Positions 27,234 through 35,059 of a DNA stretch of 64,000 nucleotides are shown here, piece by piece (the first letter of the stretch is position 1; the number at the start of each line of letters is the position of its first letter). The notes beneath the pieces were generated by a model. The model was not told where the DNA came from. It ran no database searches and was given only the letters and a program-made list of their open reading frames with translations. Source of the stretch: Ensifer adhaerens (GTDB lineage: Bacteria > Pseudomonadota > Alphaproteobacteria > Rhizobiales > Rhizobiaceae); assembly GCF_028993555.1 (NCBI RefSeq), contig NZ_CP118610.1, positions 1,798,001-1,862,000 of the forward strand. Reading direction: 5' to 3'. The position numbers and the translations under genes were made by a program.

Positions 27234-27577
27234 TCCCGATCAGTTCCGGGGTGCGGGTGTGGATCGCGAGCGGTCACTGCGACATGCGCAAGGGCATGCA
27301 GGGTCTGGCACTGCTGGTGCAGGAGGGCCTCGGCCGCGATCCGTTTAAGGGTGACGTCTTCGTCTTTCGCGGTCGCAGCGGCCGACTGATAAAGGCCCTT
27401 TGGCATGATGGGATCGGCCTATCGCTGTACGCGAAGCGGCTCGAGCGCGGCCGCTTCATTTGGCCGGCGACGGAGGATGGTGCGATCGCGCTGACCGCCG
27501 GTCAGATGTCCTATCTGCTGGAGGGGATTGATTGGCGAAACCCGCAACAGACCTGGCGCCCGACCAGTGCCGGGTGA
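27230..27577 (+). CDS. tnpB: IS66 accessory protein TnpB (IS66 Orf2 family)
   Basis: A 115-residue protein with the IS66 Orf2 signature: VRVWIASGHCDMRKGMQGL at the N-terminus, then DPFKGDVFVFRGRSGRLIKAL and KRLERGRFIWP. The start at 27230 (MIPISSG) overlaps the tnpA stop. Its exact role in transposition is not settled, but it is required in studied elements. Confidence 0.92.
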   Translation: MIPISSGVRVWIASGHCDMRKGMQGLALLVQEGLGRDPFKGDVFVFRGRSGRLIKALWHDGIGLSLYAKRLERGRFIWPATEDGAIALTAGQMSYLLEGIDWRNPQQTWRPTSAG

Positions 27578-27655
27578 CCGTCTGAAGGGCGATTACTCCG
27601 CAACAAGTTCTTTGAAATGCTAGGCAAATCAGGGCTTCTGTGATTCACTTCGGGC

Positions 27656-29308
27656 ATGGAAAACAGCCCCGATTTGCTTCCCGACGATGTTGCCGCCCTG
27701 CGAGCAGAGCTCATCGCGGCACGCGCCAAGGGCGCCCAGATCGAGGCTGAACTTGCCGTTGCCAAAGCCAAAGCGTCCGACGATCTTGCTGTCATTGCCC
27801 GGCAGAAGCTGCGCATCGAAAAACTCGAGCGGCAGCTTTACGGCCCGAAGGCAGAGCGTCGCGCCCGGCTGATCGATCAGATGGAGTTCCAACTGGCGGA
27901 GTTGGAGATGGCGGCGACCGAGGACGAACTCGCGGCCGAAATGGCGGTGGCGGCCACCGTCAATGTCGCCGGCTTTACCCGCAACCGGCCGGTGAAGAAG
28001 CCTTTGCCCGAGCATCTTCCGCACGAACGCGTCGTCGTGCCCGGTCCCGTGAGCTGCCAGTGCTGTGGTGGCGACCGACTGCGCAAGCTGGGCGAGGACA
28101 TCACCGAGACCCTCGAGGTCGTTCCGCGCCAATGGAAGGTGATCCAGACGGTGCGCGAGAAGTTCACCTGCCGCGATTGCGAAAAGATCAGCCAGGCGCC
28201 GGCCCCTTTCTATGCCATCCCGCGTGGATGGGCCGGCCCCAATCTCCTGGCGATGATCCTGTTCGACAAGTTCGGCCAGCACCTGCCGCTCAACCGTCAG
28301 GTCGAGCGCTTCGAACGCGAAGGCGTTCCGCTCAGCCTGTCGACGGTGGCCGACAGCATCGGAGCTTGCTGTGCCGCACTCACTCCGCTCCTCAAACGGA
28401 TCGAAGCCCATACGTTTGCGGCGGAGCGATTGCACGGTGACGACACGACGGTTCCGGTCCTGGCGGCAGGAAAGACCGATATTGCCCGAAGTTGGGTCTA
28501 TGTCCGCGACGATCGCCCGTTCGGCGGCACGGCTGCACCATCGGCGATGTTCTACTATTCCCGTGACCGCGCGGGCGAGCACCCGCAGGCGCATCTCGCC
28601 GGCTATAGCAGCATTCTGCAGGCGGACGCCTATGGCGGATACACCAAGCTCTATCTTCCGGATCGACGGCCCGGCCCGATAACGGAAGCAGCCTGCTGGG
28701 TCCATGCGAGGCGGCCCTTCTACGCGATGGCCGACGTCGAGGCGAATGCGCGCCGACGAGCGCAGGGCAAGACGCCGGCTGTCATCTCGCCGATCGCCCT
28801 GGAGATGGTGCAGCGAATCGATGCCCTGTTCGACATCGAGCGCGACATCAACGGTCAGAGCGCGGAGTTCCGAAAGTCGGTTCGTCAGGAGCGCAGCAAA
28901 CCCTTGGTCCTGGAGCTGGAAGCGTGGATGAAGGCTCAGCGTGCCAAGCTGTCGCGCGATCATGATCTCGCCAAGGCCTTCGATTACCTGCTGAACCGCT
29001 GGCCGGCCTTCACCCTCTTCCTCGATGACGGGCGTGTTTGCCTCTCGAACAATGCCGCCGAACGCGCCCTGCGCGGCATAGCTTTGGGCAGGAAATCGTG
29101 GTTATTCGCCGGATCGGACCGCGGTGGCCAGCGCGCCGCCGCCATGTACAGCTTGATTGTCTCGGCCAAGATGAACGGCGTCGATCCGCAAGCCTGGCTC
29201 GCCGACGTACTTCACCGCATCGCCGGTTATCCCGCGCATCGCATCGATGAGTTCTTGCCTTGGAATTGGAAGAGCGCGTCGCCAGCGGCGCACATGCACG
29301 CGGCCTGA
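27656..29308 (+). CDS. tnpC: IS66 family transposase TnpC
   Basis: A 550-residue DDE transposase. An N-terminal coiled-coil region (residues 10-80), a leucine-zipper-like segment, a zinc-ribbon-like CQCCGGD ... CRDCEK region (residues about 125-175), then the catalytic core: first Asp in HGDDTTVPVL, second in LQADAYGGYTKLY, and Glu in LSNNAAERALRGIALGRKSWLFAGSD near the end. Length and motif order are those of complete IS66 transposases; no frameshift is seen. Confidence 0.95.
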   Translation: MENSPDLLPDDVAALRAELIAARAKGAQIEAELAVAKAKASDDLAVIARQKLRIEKLERQLYGPKAERRARLIDQMEFQLAELEMAATEDELAAEMAVAATVNVAGFTRNRPVKKPLPEHLPHERVVVPGPVSCQCCGGDRLRKLGEDITETLEVVPRQWKVIQTVREKFTCRDCEKISQAPAPFYAIPRGWAGPNLLAMILFDKFGQHLPLNRQVERFEREGVPLSLSTVADSIGACCAALTPLLKRIEAHTFAAERLHGDDTTVPVLAAGKTDIARSWVYVRDDRPFGGTAAPSAMFYYSRDRAGEHPQAHLAGYSSILQADAYGGYTKLYLPDRRPGPITEAACWVHARRPFYAMADVEANARRRAQGKTPAVISPIALEMVQRIDALFDIERDINGQSAEFRKSVRQERSKPLVLELEAWMKAQRAKLSRDHDLAKAFDYLLNRWPAFTLFLDDGRVCLSNNAAERALRGIALGRKSWLFAGSDRGGQRAAAMYSLIVSAKMNGVDPQAWLADVLHRIAGYPAHRIDEFLPWNWKSASPAAHMHAA

Positions 29309-29397
29309 AGATGCCGGCCATCCGGCCGCAACGCGGACCGCAAATCACGCCGAAAAATCCAAAAGCCTTCAGCCTGCGGCCTTCGCCGGATGCTTAC

Positions 29398-29405
29398 GCC
29401 GCAAA
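29398..29405. repeat. Right target-site duplication of the IS66 element
   Basis: GCCGCAAA, identical to 26797-26804. It also encodes the FAA residues of the interrupted gene on the minus strand. Confidence 0.9.
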
Positions 29406-30133
29406 TTGCGTCGGCTGCCGAGAAATCTCAGTTTTGGAAATGGCTCGCAGATGATCCGCCAATCCCTGCAGCGCGATTGGCCGGATAGTACCATAGAGAG
29501 AGACTTGCCTTTCGTAGCGCCTATCCGGTGGACTTCGGACAACAAAAGAGGTTTTTGCTCGTATTTCCGGTGCGCTTAACAGAAGCGCTGCGATGGGAAC
29601 ATCCGCCAAGCTGTAACCAACGAAAACGATTGCTTGGGCAAAGCGGATGTCATCAATAAACTGGTCAAACCAGGGACGCGGCGCTGACAACTGTCTTACA
29701 TAGCTACGCTGAGTTAAGACAAGTCTCTCATCTAGATCCTCGTTTGAGCATCGATGAATGTACCCGTGCAGATGAATTATCTGCCTACCGTTTCCTGGCT
29801 TTTTCACAGGGTCAGTAAATGTCAGAGGCTCCGGAGTGACCCCACAGCCAAGTAGGCCGAACTCCAAAACATCGTCATAGTTGGTCGTATATACGCGTCG
29901 CCAAGGATGTCGAATGATCTCAGAGCCTGATGATCTGGAATGAAATCATCCGCGACGTCTGCAAGGGGTAGCGTAATACCTTCATACCCCAGCGTTTGCC
30001 CCAACCGGGTCGCCAATCTCTCGCCTGTAAGAAACGTCTCGCCTGCCTTGTTCGTAGCCTCTGCAGAGAAACCTGAACCGACGAACAGTATTGTATTCCT
30101 TGGCAACAATTGTTCCCAGCCTGCGTCATCCAT
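29398..30133 (-). pseudogene. 5' part of the interrupted gene: SIR2-like NADase domain, frameshifted
   Basis: Begins MDDAGWEQLLPRNTILFVGSGFSAEATN, with the glycine-rich NAD loop of the SIR2_2 family. The first frame ends its match near ADDFIPDHQALRSF (about 29940). The second frame resumes with IIRHPWRRVYTTNYDDVLEFG, then HLHGYIHR (catalytic His) and IVFVGYSLADVPI. All expected NADase motifs are therefore present, but in two frames. The stretch between them is also shorter than in intact relatives, which suggests an out-of-frame deletion. The 3' end runs into the IS66 element and stops after QFAA. Continuation is at 26804 and below. Confidence 0.82.
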
Positions 30134-30329
30134 GCCAATGCCACCATCAGAAATTGAATCATGTGACCATAGATCAAAGAGGAGAATGAAACCAAACGGA
30201 ATAACGAGCGGACAAACGTCCGATTCTTCGCACTGCGTTCTTTCTGCGGCTACTTATATTCTGCTGTAAGAAGATATGAGCCTCGCGCCTTTGTGCCGCA
30301 CGCATTCACCGACAAAATCGGCCTCCACC

Positions 30330-30358
30330 CTTGCCGCCTCCCCCGTTCCCCGCTACAA
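30330..30358 (+). promoter_or_regulatory. Sigma-70-type promoter for the tyrS leader transcript
   Basis: CTTGCC at 30330-30335 and CTACAA at 30353-30358 with a 17-base spacer, close to the rhizobial consensus (CTTGAC, N17, CTATAT). Seven bases separate the -10 from the ATG at 30366, so transcription should start at or next to that ATG. That would make the leader peptide mRNA leaderless, consistent with the absence of a ribosome site before it. Confidence 0.6.
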
Positions 30359-30365
30359 CCACCGC

Positions 30366-30416
30366 ATGATCAACACCACGCTCATCGCTGCCACCTATTA
30401 TGCGACGTCTCCATAG
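30366..30416 (+). CDS. Tyrosine-rich leader peptide of tyrS (putative attenuator peptide)
   Basis: A 16-codon open frame, MINTTLIAATYYATSP, followed by TAG. Two consecutive Tyr codons (TAT TAT, 30396-30401) lie a few codons before the stop. It precedes an intrinsic terminator and then tyrosyl-tRNA synthetase. This is the arrangement of ribosome-mediated attenuators: slow decoding at the Tyr codons when charged tRNA-Tyr is scarce would alter folding downstream. There is no Shine-Dalgarno sequence, and the promoter spacing suggests a leaderless start, as known for the Sinorhizobium trp leader peptide. Confidence 0.7.
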   Translation: MINTTLIAATYYATSP

Positions 30417-30447
30417 GGAGCGGCGCGTTTCGATCATGTCTTGAAAC

Positions 30448-30475
30448 AAGCCGCCGTCAGGCGGCTTTGTTTTGT
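30448..30475 (+). terminator. Attenuator terminator between the Tyr leader peptide and tyrS
   Basis: Stem AAGCCGCC (30448-30455) with GGCGGCTT (30460-30467), four-base loop, followed by TTGTTTTGTT. It ends about 38 bases before the tyrS start. GCGGCG at 30420-30425 can pair with CGCCGT at 30452-30457, which would remove the 5' arm of the terminator and act as antiterminator. In turn, CTCC (30409-30412) can pair with GGAG (30417-30420) next to that segment. Confidence 0.75.
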
Positions 30476-30512
30476 TCGGTGCTCCCTGGCGGCAATGCCA
30501 TGGAGAGTACCG

Positions 30513-31775
30513 ATGACCCATCCAGACAATCCCATAGATGCCTTTGAGCCGCGCTCGGCGATCGCCCGGACGCTGGTCGAGCGCGGTTACGTCAACCAAG
30601 TGACCGATCTTCAGGGCATTGACGGTGCCTTTGCGGCCGGGAGCGTGCCTGTCTATGCCGGTTTCGACGCGACGGCGGACAGTCTGCATGTCGGGCATCT
30701 CATGCCGATCATGGCGCTCAGGCGGATGCAGCGGGCTGGCCACAAGCCGGTCGTGCTGATCGGCGGCGGCACCACCCGCATCGGTGATCCCAGTTTTCGC
30801 TCGGCGGCACGACCGATGCTGTCGGAGGAGGAAATCGCTGCCAATGTCGCCGGCATCCGCAAAGTGTTCGAGCGGCTGCTGACCTTTGGCGACGGCCCGA
30901 CCGATGCGGTCATGGTCAACAATGCCGACTGGCTGGACCGGATGGCCTGGATCGACATGCTCCGCGACGTCGGCAAACATTTCTCCGTCAACCGCATGCT
31001 CTCCTTCGACAGCGTGAAGTCGCGGCTGGAGCAGCAGGAGAACCTGAGCTTCCTCGAATTCAACTACATGATCCTGCAGGCGGTCGATTTCCTCGAATTG
31101 TTCCGCCGCATCGGCTGCCGGCTGCAGCTCGGCGGCGGCGACCAGTGGGGCAACATCGTCGGCGGCGTCGACCTGCTTCGGCGGATCGAGGGCGCGGAGG
31201 TCTTCGGCATGACGACGCCGCTTCTGACCACCGCCTCGGGCGTCAAGATGGGCAAGACGGCGGCCGGCGCCGTCTGGGTCAACGCCGATCGCCTGTCGCC
31301 CTACGACTACTGGCAGTTCTGGCGCAACGCCGAGGATGCCGATGTCGTGCGCTTCCTCAAACTCTTCACCGAGTTGCCGCTCGACGAGATCGAACGGCTC
31401 GGCCGCGCGGAGGGTGCGGCGCTGAACGCGGTGAAGGAGCGGCTTGCCAATGAGGCGACCACACTGGTGCATGGGGCGGATGCAGCCCGGCAAGCGCAGG
31501 AAACCGCCCGGCAGGCTTTTGGTGCAGGCGAAGCGGCCGAGGGACTGCCGACGGTTGAGCTCAACGAAGAGGAACGCGCCGAGGGCGTAGCGCTCACCGA
31601 CCTGCTCGTCCGCGCCGCAATGGCGTCGTCGAAGAGCGAGGCGCGGCGAGCGATCGCTGGGCGTGGCGTTCGCCTCGATGGCGAAGTCGTGGAGGATGCC
31701 GAGACGATTGTGCGTGTCGCCTCGGGTCCGATACGTCTTTCGCTCGGCCGCAAGCGCCATGCCGCGGTGAAATAG
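30513..31775 (+). CDS. tyrS: Tyrosyl-tRNA synthetase
   Basis: A 420-residue class I aminoacyl-tRNA synthetase that charges tRNA-Tyr. The HIGH-type motif is HVGHLMP (about residue 52), the KMSKS-type loop is the TyrRS form GVKMGKTAAG (about residue 236), and GFDATADSLHVGHL and GGGDQWGNIVGGVDL are typical TyrRS blocks. The C-terminal S4-like RNA-binding domain is at about 350-415 (SKSEARRAIAGRGVRLDGE). ATG 30513 follows GGAGAG. Expression is probably controlled by the tyrosine attenuator just upstream. Confidence 0.96.
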   Translation: MTHPDNPIDAFEPRSAIARTLVERGYVNQVTDLQGIDGAFAAGSVPVYAGFDATADSLHVGHLMPIMALRRMQRAGHKPVVLIGGGTTRIGDPSFRSAARPMLSEEEIAANVAGIRKVFERLLTFGDGPTDAVMVNNADWLDRMAWIDMLRDVGKHFSVNRMLSFDSVKSRLEQQENLSFLEFNYMILQAVDFLELFRRIGCRLQLGGGDQWGNIVGGVDLLRRIEGAEVFGMTTPLLTTASGVKMGKTAAGAVWVNADRLSPYDYWQFWRNAEDADVVRFLKLFTELPLDEIERLGRAEGAALNAVKERLANEATTLVHGADAARQAQETARQAFGAGEAAEGLPTVELNEEERAEGVALTDLLVRAAMASSKSEARRAIAGRGVRLDGEVVEDAETIVRVASGPIRLSLGRKRHAAVK

Positions 31776-31810
31776 CGCTCCGGGGCGACGACCCCGATCC
31801 CACCGCTGTG

Positions 31811-31946
31811 CCTGTCACAGGGATCCAGCCGCGTCGCGTCCGCGGCGCGAGGGGATGCCCGACATATTTTCGGGCGCGCCGTGGATCGACATCTCCCGCC
31901 GCGCCGACGCGCGGCGGCTGGATCTCTGTGACAAGCGCAGAGATGA
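31811..31946. repeat. Long intergenic palindromic repeat, copy A
   Basis: CTGTCACAGGGATCCAGCCGCG near the left end is mirrored by CGCGGCGGCTGGATCTCTGTGACA at 31910-31933, with about 77 bases between the arms. A short AGAGATGA motif follows the right arm. Copies B and C share the arms GGAATCCAG(C) ... GCGGCTGCTGG and the AGAGATGAG tail. The surrounding 31776-32444 region otherwise holds no gene. Confidence 0.7.
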
Positions 31947-32150
31947 CGGTGGAGAGGGGGGCGGACGCTGAGATCATGGCCGCAGGGCGTGACCTCAAGC
32001 CCATCCGGCGGCGCGAAGCAGCTGCCACCTGCCCGACGGAGGTGTCACCGGACCGACGATCAGCCGGTGGCAATGGCCCTCGCCCCTGGCCGTACGTCGG
32101 CACCGGCTCGCAGCGTCACTACGCTCGCCGAAAGCGTGCCGGGACCAACC

Positions 32151-32278
32151 CAGGAATCCAGCCGCGCCGCTTCCGCGTCGCAAGGAGAACGCCGCCGAGC
32201 GTCCGGCTTGCGAGCCAAGCATCGTTCGCCGCGCCGACGCGCGGCTGCTGGATCTCTGTGACAAGCACAGAGATGAGG
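32151..32278. repeat. Long intergenic palindromic repeat, copy B
   Basis: Starts AGGAATCCAGCCGCGC and ends GCGCGGCTGCTGGATCTCTG, then TGACAAGCACAGAGATGAG; same design as copy A, 340 bases away, with a different interior. No gene is seen in the interval between them. Confidence 0.7.
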
Positions 32279-32444
32279 GTTGAGAGGGTCGCGGCCACCG
32301 AGGTCGGCGCTGCGGAGGGAGAGGCTTGGGGCGTGGACACAAGCGCGCGGTCATAAGCGCGGTCATTAGTGGCCATGAGGGCTCGGTCAAAGGTGCGCGC
32401 GTTTGCCGGCGCGCCATTGTTTCACCCGGTCGTCGCGTCGTCGC

Positions 32445-32798
32445 TCAGCCCGCAGCAACAGCCCTCGCCTTCTGTCGCACCCTGGCGTCATCGCCAAACT
32501 CCTCGCCCCACTGACACAGCGCCTCCGCCGCGACGTTCAGCGCAGCACCCCGCTCGGTCAGCGAATAGACCACCTTCGGCGGCGTTTCCTGATAGGTGGT
32601 GCGGGCAACGAGGCCGTCGGCCTCCAGTTCGCGCAGCTGCTGCGCCAGCATCTTCTCGCTGATTGAAGGGATCGCCTGGCGCAGCCGGCCGAAGCGGCGG
32701 GCGGCCTTGCCGAGCTCGCAGAGAATATCGACCTTCCACTTGCCCTCGATCGCCTTCAGCGCCGTTGCAAATCCGCAGTTTTCCGTTGCCGTCGTCAC
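32445..32798 (-). CDS. HxlR/MarR-like winged-helix transcriptional regulator
   Basis: A 117-residue HxlR-family regulator: NCGFATALKAIEGKWKVDIL at the N-terminus, recognition region SISEKMLAQQLRELEADGLVAR, and the wing TYQETPPKVVYSLTERG. The GTG at 32798 was chosen because AAGGGAGG lies just before it on the coding strand. Cysteines near residues 8 and 25 fit the thiol or aldehyde sensors among HxlR proteins, although this is not proof. It is divergent from the imine-reductase-like gene (start 32962), its most likely target. Confidence 0.88.
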   Translation of the reverse strand: MTTATENCGFATALKAIEGKWKVDILCELGKAARRFGRLRQAIPSISEKMLAQQLRELEADGLVARTTYQETPPKVVYSLTERGAALNVAAEALCQWGEEFGDDARVRQKARAVAAG

Positions 32799-32961
32799 GC
32801 CATCCTCCCTTACGTCGCGGTAACCACTTACCATCCGGTGCGTATTGCGACCCGGGCCGTCCACCTTACGTCTCAGCCGCGACGACACCCGCGTCGCTTT
32901 GGAAACCAGGGCGGGATGTCGGCGCAACCGCCATCCCGCGCCATGGATATGGAGACTGGGA

Positions 32962-33846
32962 ATGCAACCTGCAATCAGCGTTTTGGGAATGGGGCGCATG
33001 GGCGCGGCACTGGCGCATGCGCTCATCAAGGCCGGACACCCGACGACCGTGTGGAACCGCACGCCCGCAAGGGCGGCGCCGCTCGCCGCCGCCGGGGCCG
33101 AGGTGGCGGCAAGCGTGCGCAATGCCGTTGCCGCATCGCAGATCACCATCGTCAATGTCAGCGACTATCAGGCGACGCAAGGCCTTCTGCGCGACAAGGA
33201 GGTCGCCGGTGCCCTCGCGGGCAAGCTGATCATCGAACTCACGTCAGGCACGCCCGATGGCGCCCGCGAAGCGCACGGCTGGGCGCAACGACAGGGCGCC
33301 CGCTATCTCGACGGCGCGATCCTGGCGACCCCGGACTTCATCGGCACCGAAGCGGGCACGCTGCTCGTCTCCGGTCCATCAGGTGTTTTCGAGGAAGGCC
33401 GCGCGGTGCTCGCTGCGCTTGGCGGCAATGTCCAGTTCATCGGCGAGGATCCGGGGCTTGCCAATGCACTCGACAGCGCCGTGCTGGCGCTGATGTGGGG
33501 GGCGTTGTTCGGCACCTTGCAGGCGATTGCCGTTGCACGCGCCGAGGCGATCGATCTCGGCGTGGTCGCCAAACAATGGACGGCAACGGCACCGGTCATC
33601 GATGGTCTGGTCTCGGACCTCATCAGGCGCAGCGCCGACAAGCGCTATGCCGCCGACAGCGAAACGCTTTCCTCCGTCTCGCCGCATTACGGCGCCTTCC
33701 GCCATCTGGTCGAACTGATGGAAGCCCGCGGCATCGACCGGACGATCACCGACGGCTACGAGGCGATCTTCCGCCGTGCGATCGACGCCGGCCACCTGCA
33801 CGACGACTTTGCGTCGATGTCACTGTTCATGAAGCGGCCGGCCTAG
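32962..33846 (+). CDS. NAD(P)-dependent oxidoreductase, imine reductase/beta-hydroxyacid dehydrogenase type
   Basis: A 294-residue enzyme: Rossmann NAD(P) loop GMGRMGAALAHALIKAGH (residue 9), phosphate-side VWNRTPARA which suggests NADPH, and the conserved GAILATPDFIGTEAGTLLVSG block (about residue 112) typical of imine-reductase-like members instead of hydroxyisobutyrate dehydrogenases. The helical C-terminal domain ends in DFASMSLFMK. The start follows GGAGACTGGGA. Control by the divergent HxlR regulator is likely; the 160 bases between the starts should hold both promoters. Confidence 0.85.
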   Translation: MQPAISVLGMGRMGAALAHALIKAGHPTTVWNRTPARAAPLAAAGAEVAASVRNAVAASQITIVNVSDYQATQGLLRDKEVAGALAGKLIIELTSGTPDGAREAHGWAQRQGARYLDGAILATPDFIGTEAGTLLVSGPSGVFEEGRAVLAALGGNVQFIGEDPGLANALDSAVLALMWGALFGTLQAIAVARAEAIDLGVVAKQWTATAPVIDGLVSDLIRRSADKRYAADSETLSSVSPHYGAFRHLVELMEARGIDRTITDGYEAIFRRAIDAGHLHDDFASMSLFMKRPA

Positions 33847-33960
33847 AGCGAAAGCGAAACGGCGCGGCGATCAGTGGCCGCGCCGTCTGCAGGCGGATGA
33901 CATGCTTGTCGCGGCACGAGATTGCCGTTGCATCCCACCGCTCCTCATCCCTGCTTGTTG

Positions 33961-34080
33961 CTGGAATCCACTCGCGTCGCGGCGGCAGCAGGAGAAGACT
34001 GCTTGAGGAAGCCGGCGGCCGATGGACCACGTTCCTGCCGTGCTGACGCACGGCTGCTGGATGACGAACACAGAGATGAG
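33961..34080. repeat. Long intergenic palindromic repeat, copy C
   Basis: Starts CTGGAATCCACTCGCGTCGC and ends CACGGCTGCTGGATGACGAA, then CACAGAGATGAG. It shares the arm and tail motifs of copies A and B but is more diverged. It fills most of the space between two convergent genes. Confidence 0.55.
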
Positions 34081-34098
34081 TGGAGACGAGGCGTCGCG

Positions 34099-34830
34099 TC
34101 ACTTGGAAGCTGCACCGCTGCCGTCTGCTGCCGGCTTCAGCACGCCGACCAAAGTCTTGCCGTCGGTGAAATAGGGGTCGCCGCCGCCGTTGCGGCCGGT
34201 CTTGGTGGCACCGATGCCGGGGATCTCATAGGTCTGCGCCACCTGCCCCGCCTTGTCGAGGTCGCCGATCACCAGATCGCGTTCGGCATCGAGATCGGGG
34301 CCGATGTGGTGGGTGATCTGGCCGGTGTCGTGACTCAGGCCCACGCCGCGGTCAAAACTCGCCGAACCCAGCCAGAGCGTGCCGCCGCCCTCCACCGGCG
34401 TCGCGGTCTGCCAGAAGCGCACATGGTTGCGCTGGTCGGCGCTGCTACCCACAGGCTTCTCGAAGGCCAGATCCTGCTTGCGCCCTTCATAGAACAGCGG
34501 GCTGACGGGCGCATCGAGGTCCGGGCGGTCGAGGACGACGCTGAGGCCGATGTCGACGGACGATCGCAGCGTGACCTTGTCCGCGGCATCCCAGCCGGCT
34601 GCGTTGAAGGCACGGATGATCTGCTCCTTGGAGCCGACCAGCCCGACATTGATCGGATCACCGGGTATGCCCTGTTCCGTGGATGTCACCATCGGATTGA
34701 GCGGAACCTTCCGGCGGTCATCGTGGAACAGCCATAGCTCCGGGACCAGGAAGTAACTGACCGCGAGATAGGCGGCGAGCACGATCGCCAGAAGGAGAAA
34801 AGCAACGCGCATGTGTGAGCGACCGCTCAT
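34099..34830 (-). CDS. LssY C-terminal domain membrane-anchored protein
   Basis: A 243-residue protein with one N-terminal membrane helix (residues 8-27) and a soluble LssY C-terminal domain: DPINVGLVGSKEQIIRAFNAAGWDAAD, then NHVRFWQTA and GLWLGSASFDRGVGL-type blocks followed by HHIGPDLDAERDLV. The ATG at 34830 follows AAGGAGAG. The domain occurs alone or fused to PAP2 phosphatases and has no proven activity. The C-terminal TKTGRNGGGDPYFTDGK segment is conserved. Confidence 0.85.
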   Translation of the reverse strand: MSGRSHMRVAFLLLAIVLAAYLAVSYFLVPELWLFHDDRRKVPLNPMVTSTEQGIPGDPINVGLVGSKEQIIRAFNAAGWDAADKVTLRSSVDIGLSVVLDRPDLDAPVSPLFYEGRKQDLAFEKPVGSSADQRNHVRFWQTATPVEGGGTLWLGSASFDRGVGLSHDTGQITHHIGPDLDAERDLVIGDLDKAGQVAQTYEIPGIGATKTGRNGGGDPYFTDGKTLVGVLKPAADGSGAASK

Positions 34831-35059
34831 GCCACTCTCCTTCGCTCCAGACCGAGACGGAGGTCCCGGCCACCCGGGACAGACGGAGACTATGCCACCG
34901 ACAGACGCCGCTGCACAGCGGCGGCGCGCAGCCGGATGCCCGCGACCACGGGTCGGCAAGCAGGAAGCCGGTGATCAGGGGGCAGATCGCCGCGGATCAG
35001 GGCGTGGCCATGCCCTCGTCGCGGCGCGCCAACAAACGGGAAAGCGATCGAGGCGGGCC

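Larger units (their letters stand above)
26805..29397. mobile_element. IS66-family insertion sequence, complete
   Basis: A 2593-base element with the three IS66 genes in order (tnpA, tnpB, tnpC), all rightward. The left end begins GTATCCCTCCGGCG and the right end, read inward, GTAAGCATCCGGCG; the two agree at most of the first 22 positions. Perfect GCCGCAAA duplications flank it, so it transposed as a unit and both ends are intact. The three genes are open, so it may still be active. Joining the flanks with one duplication removed restores the reading frame of the host gene (QFAAFVELN). Confidence 0.95.
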
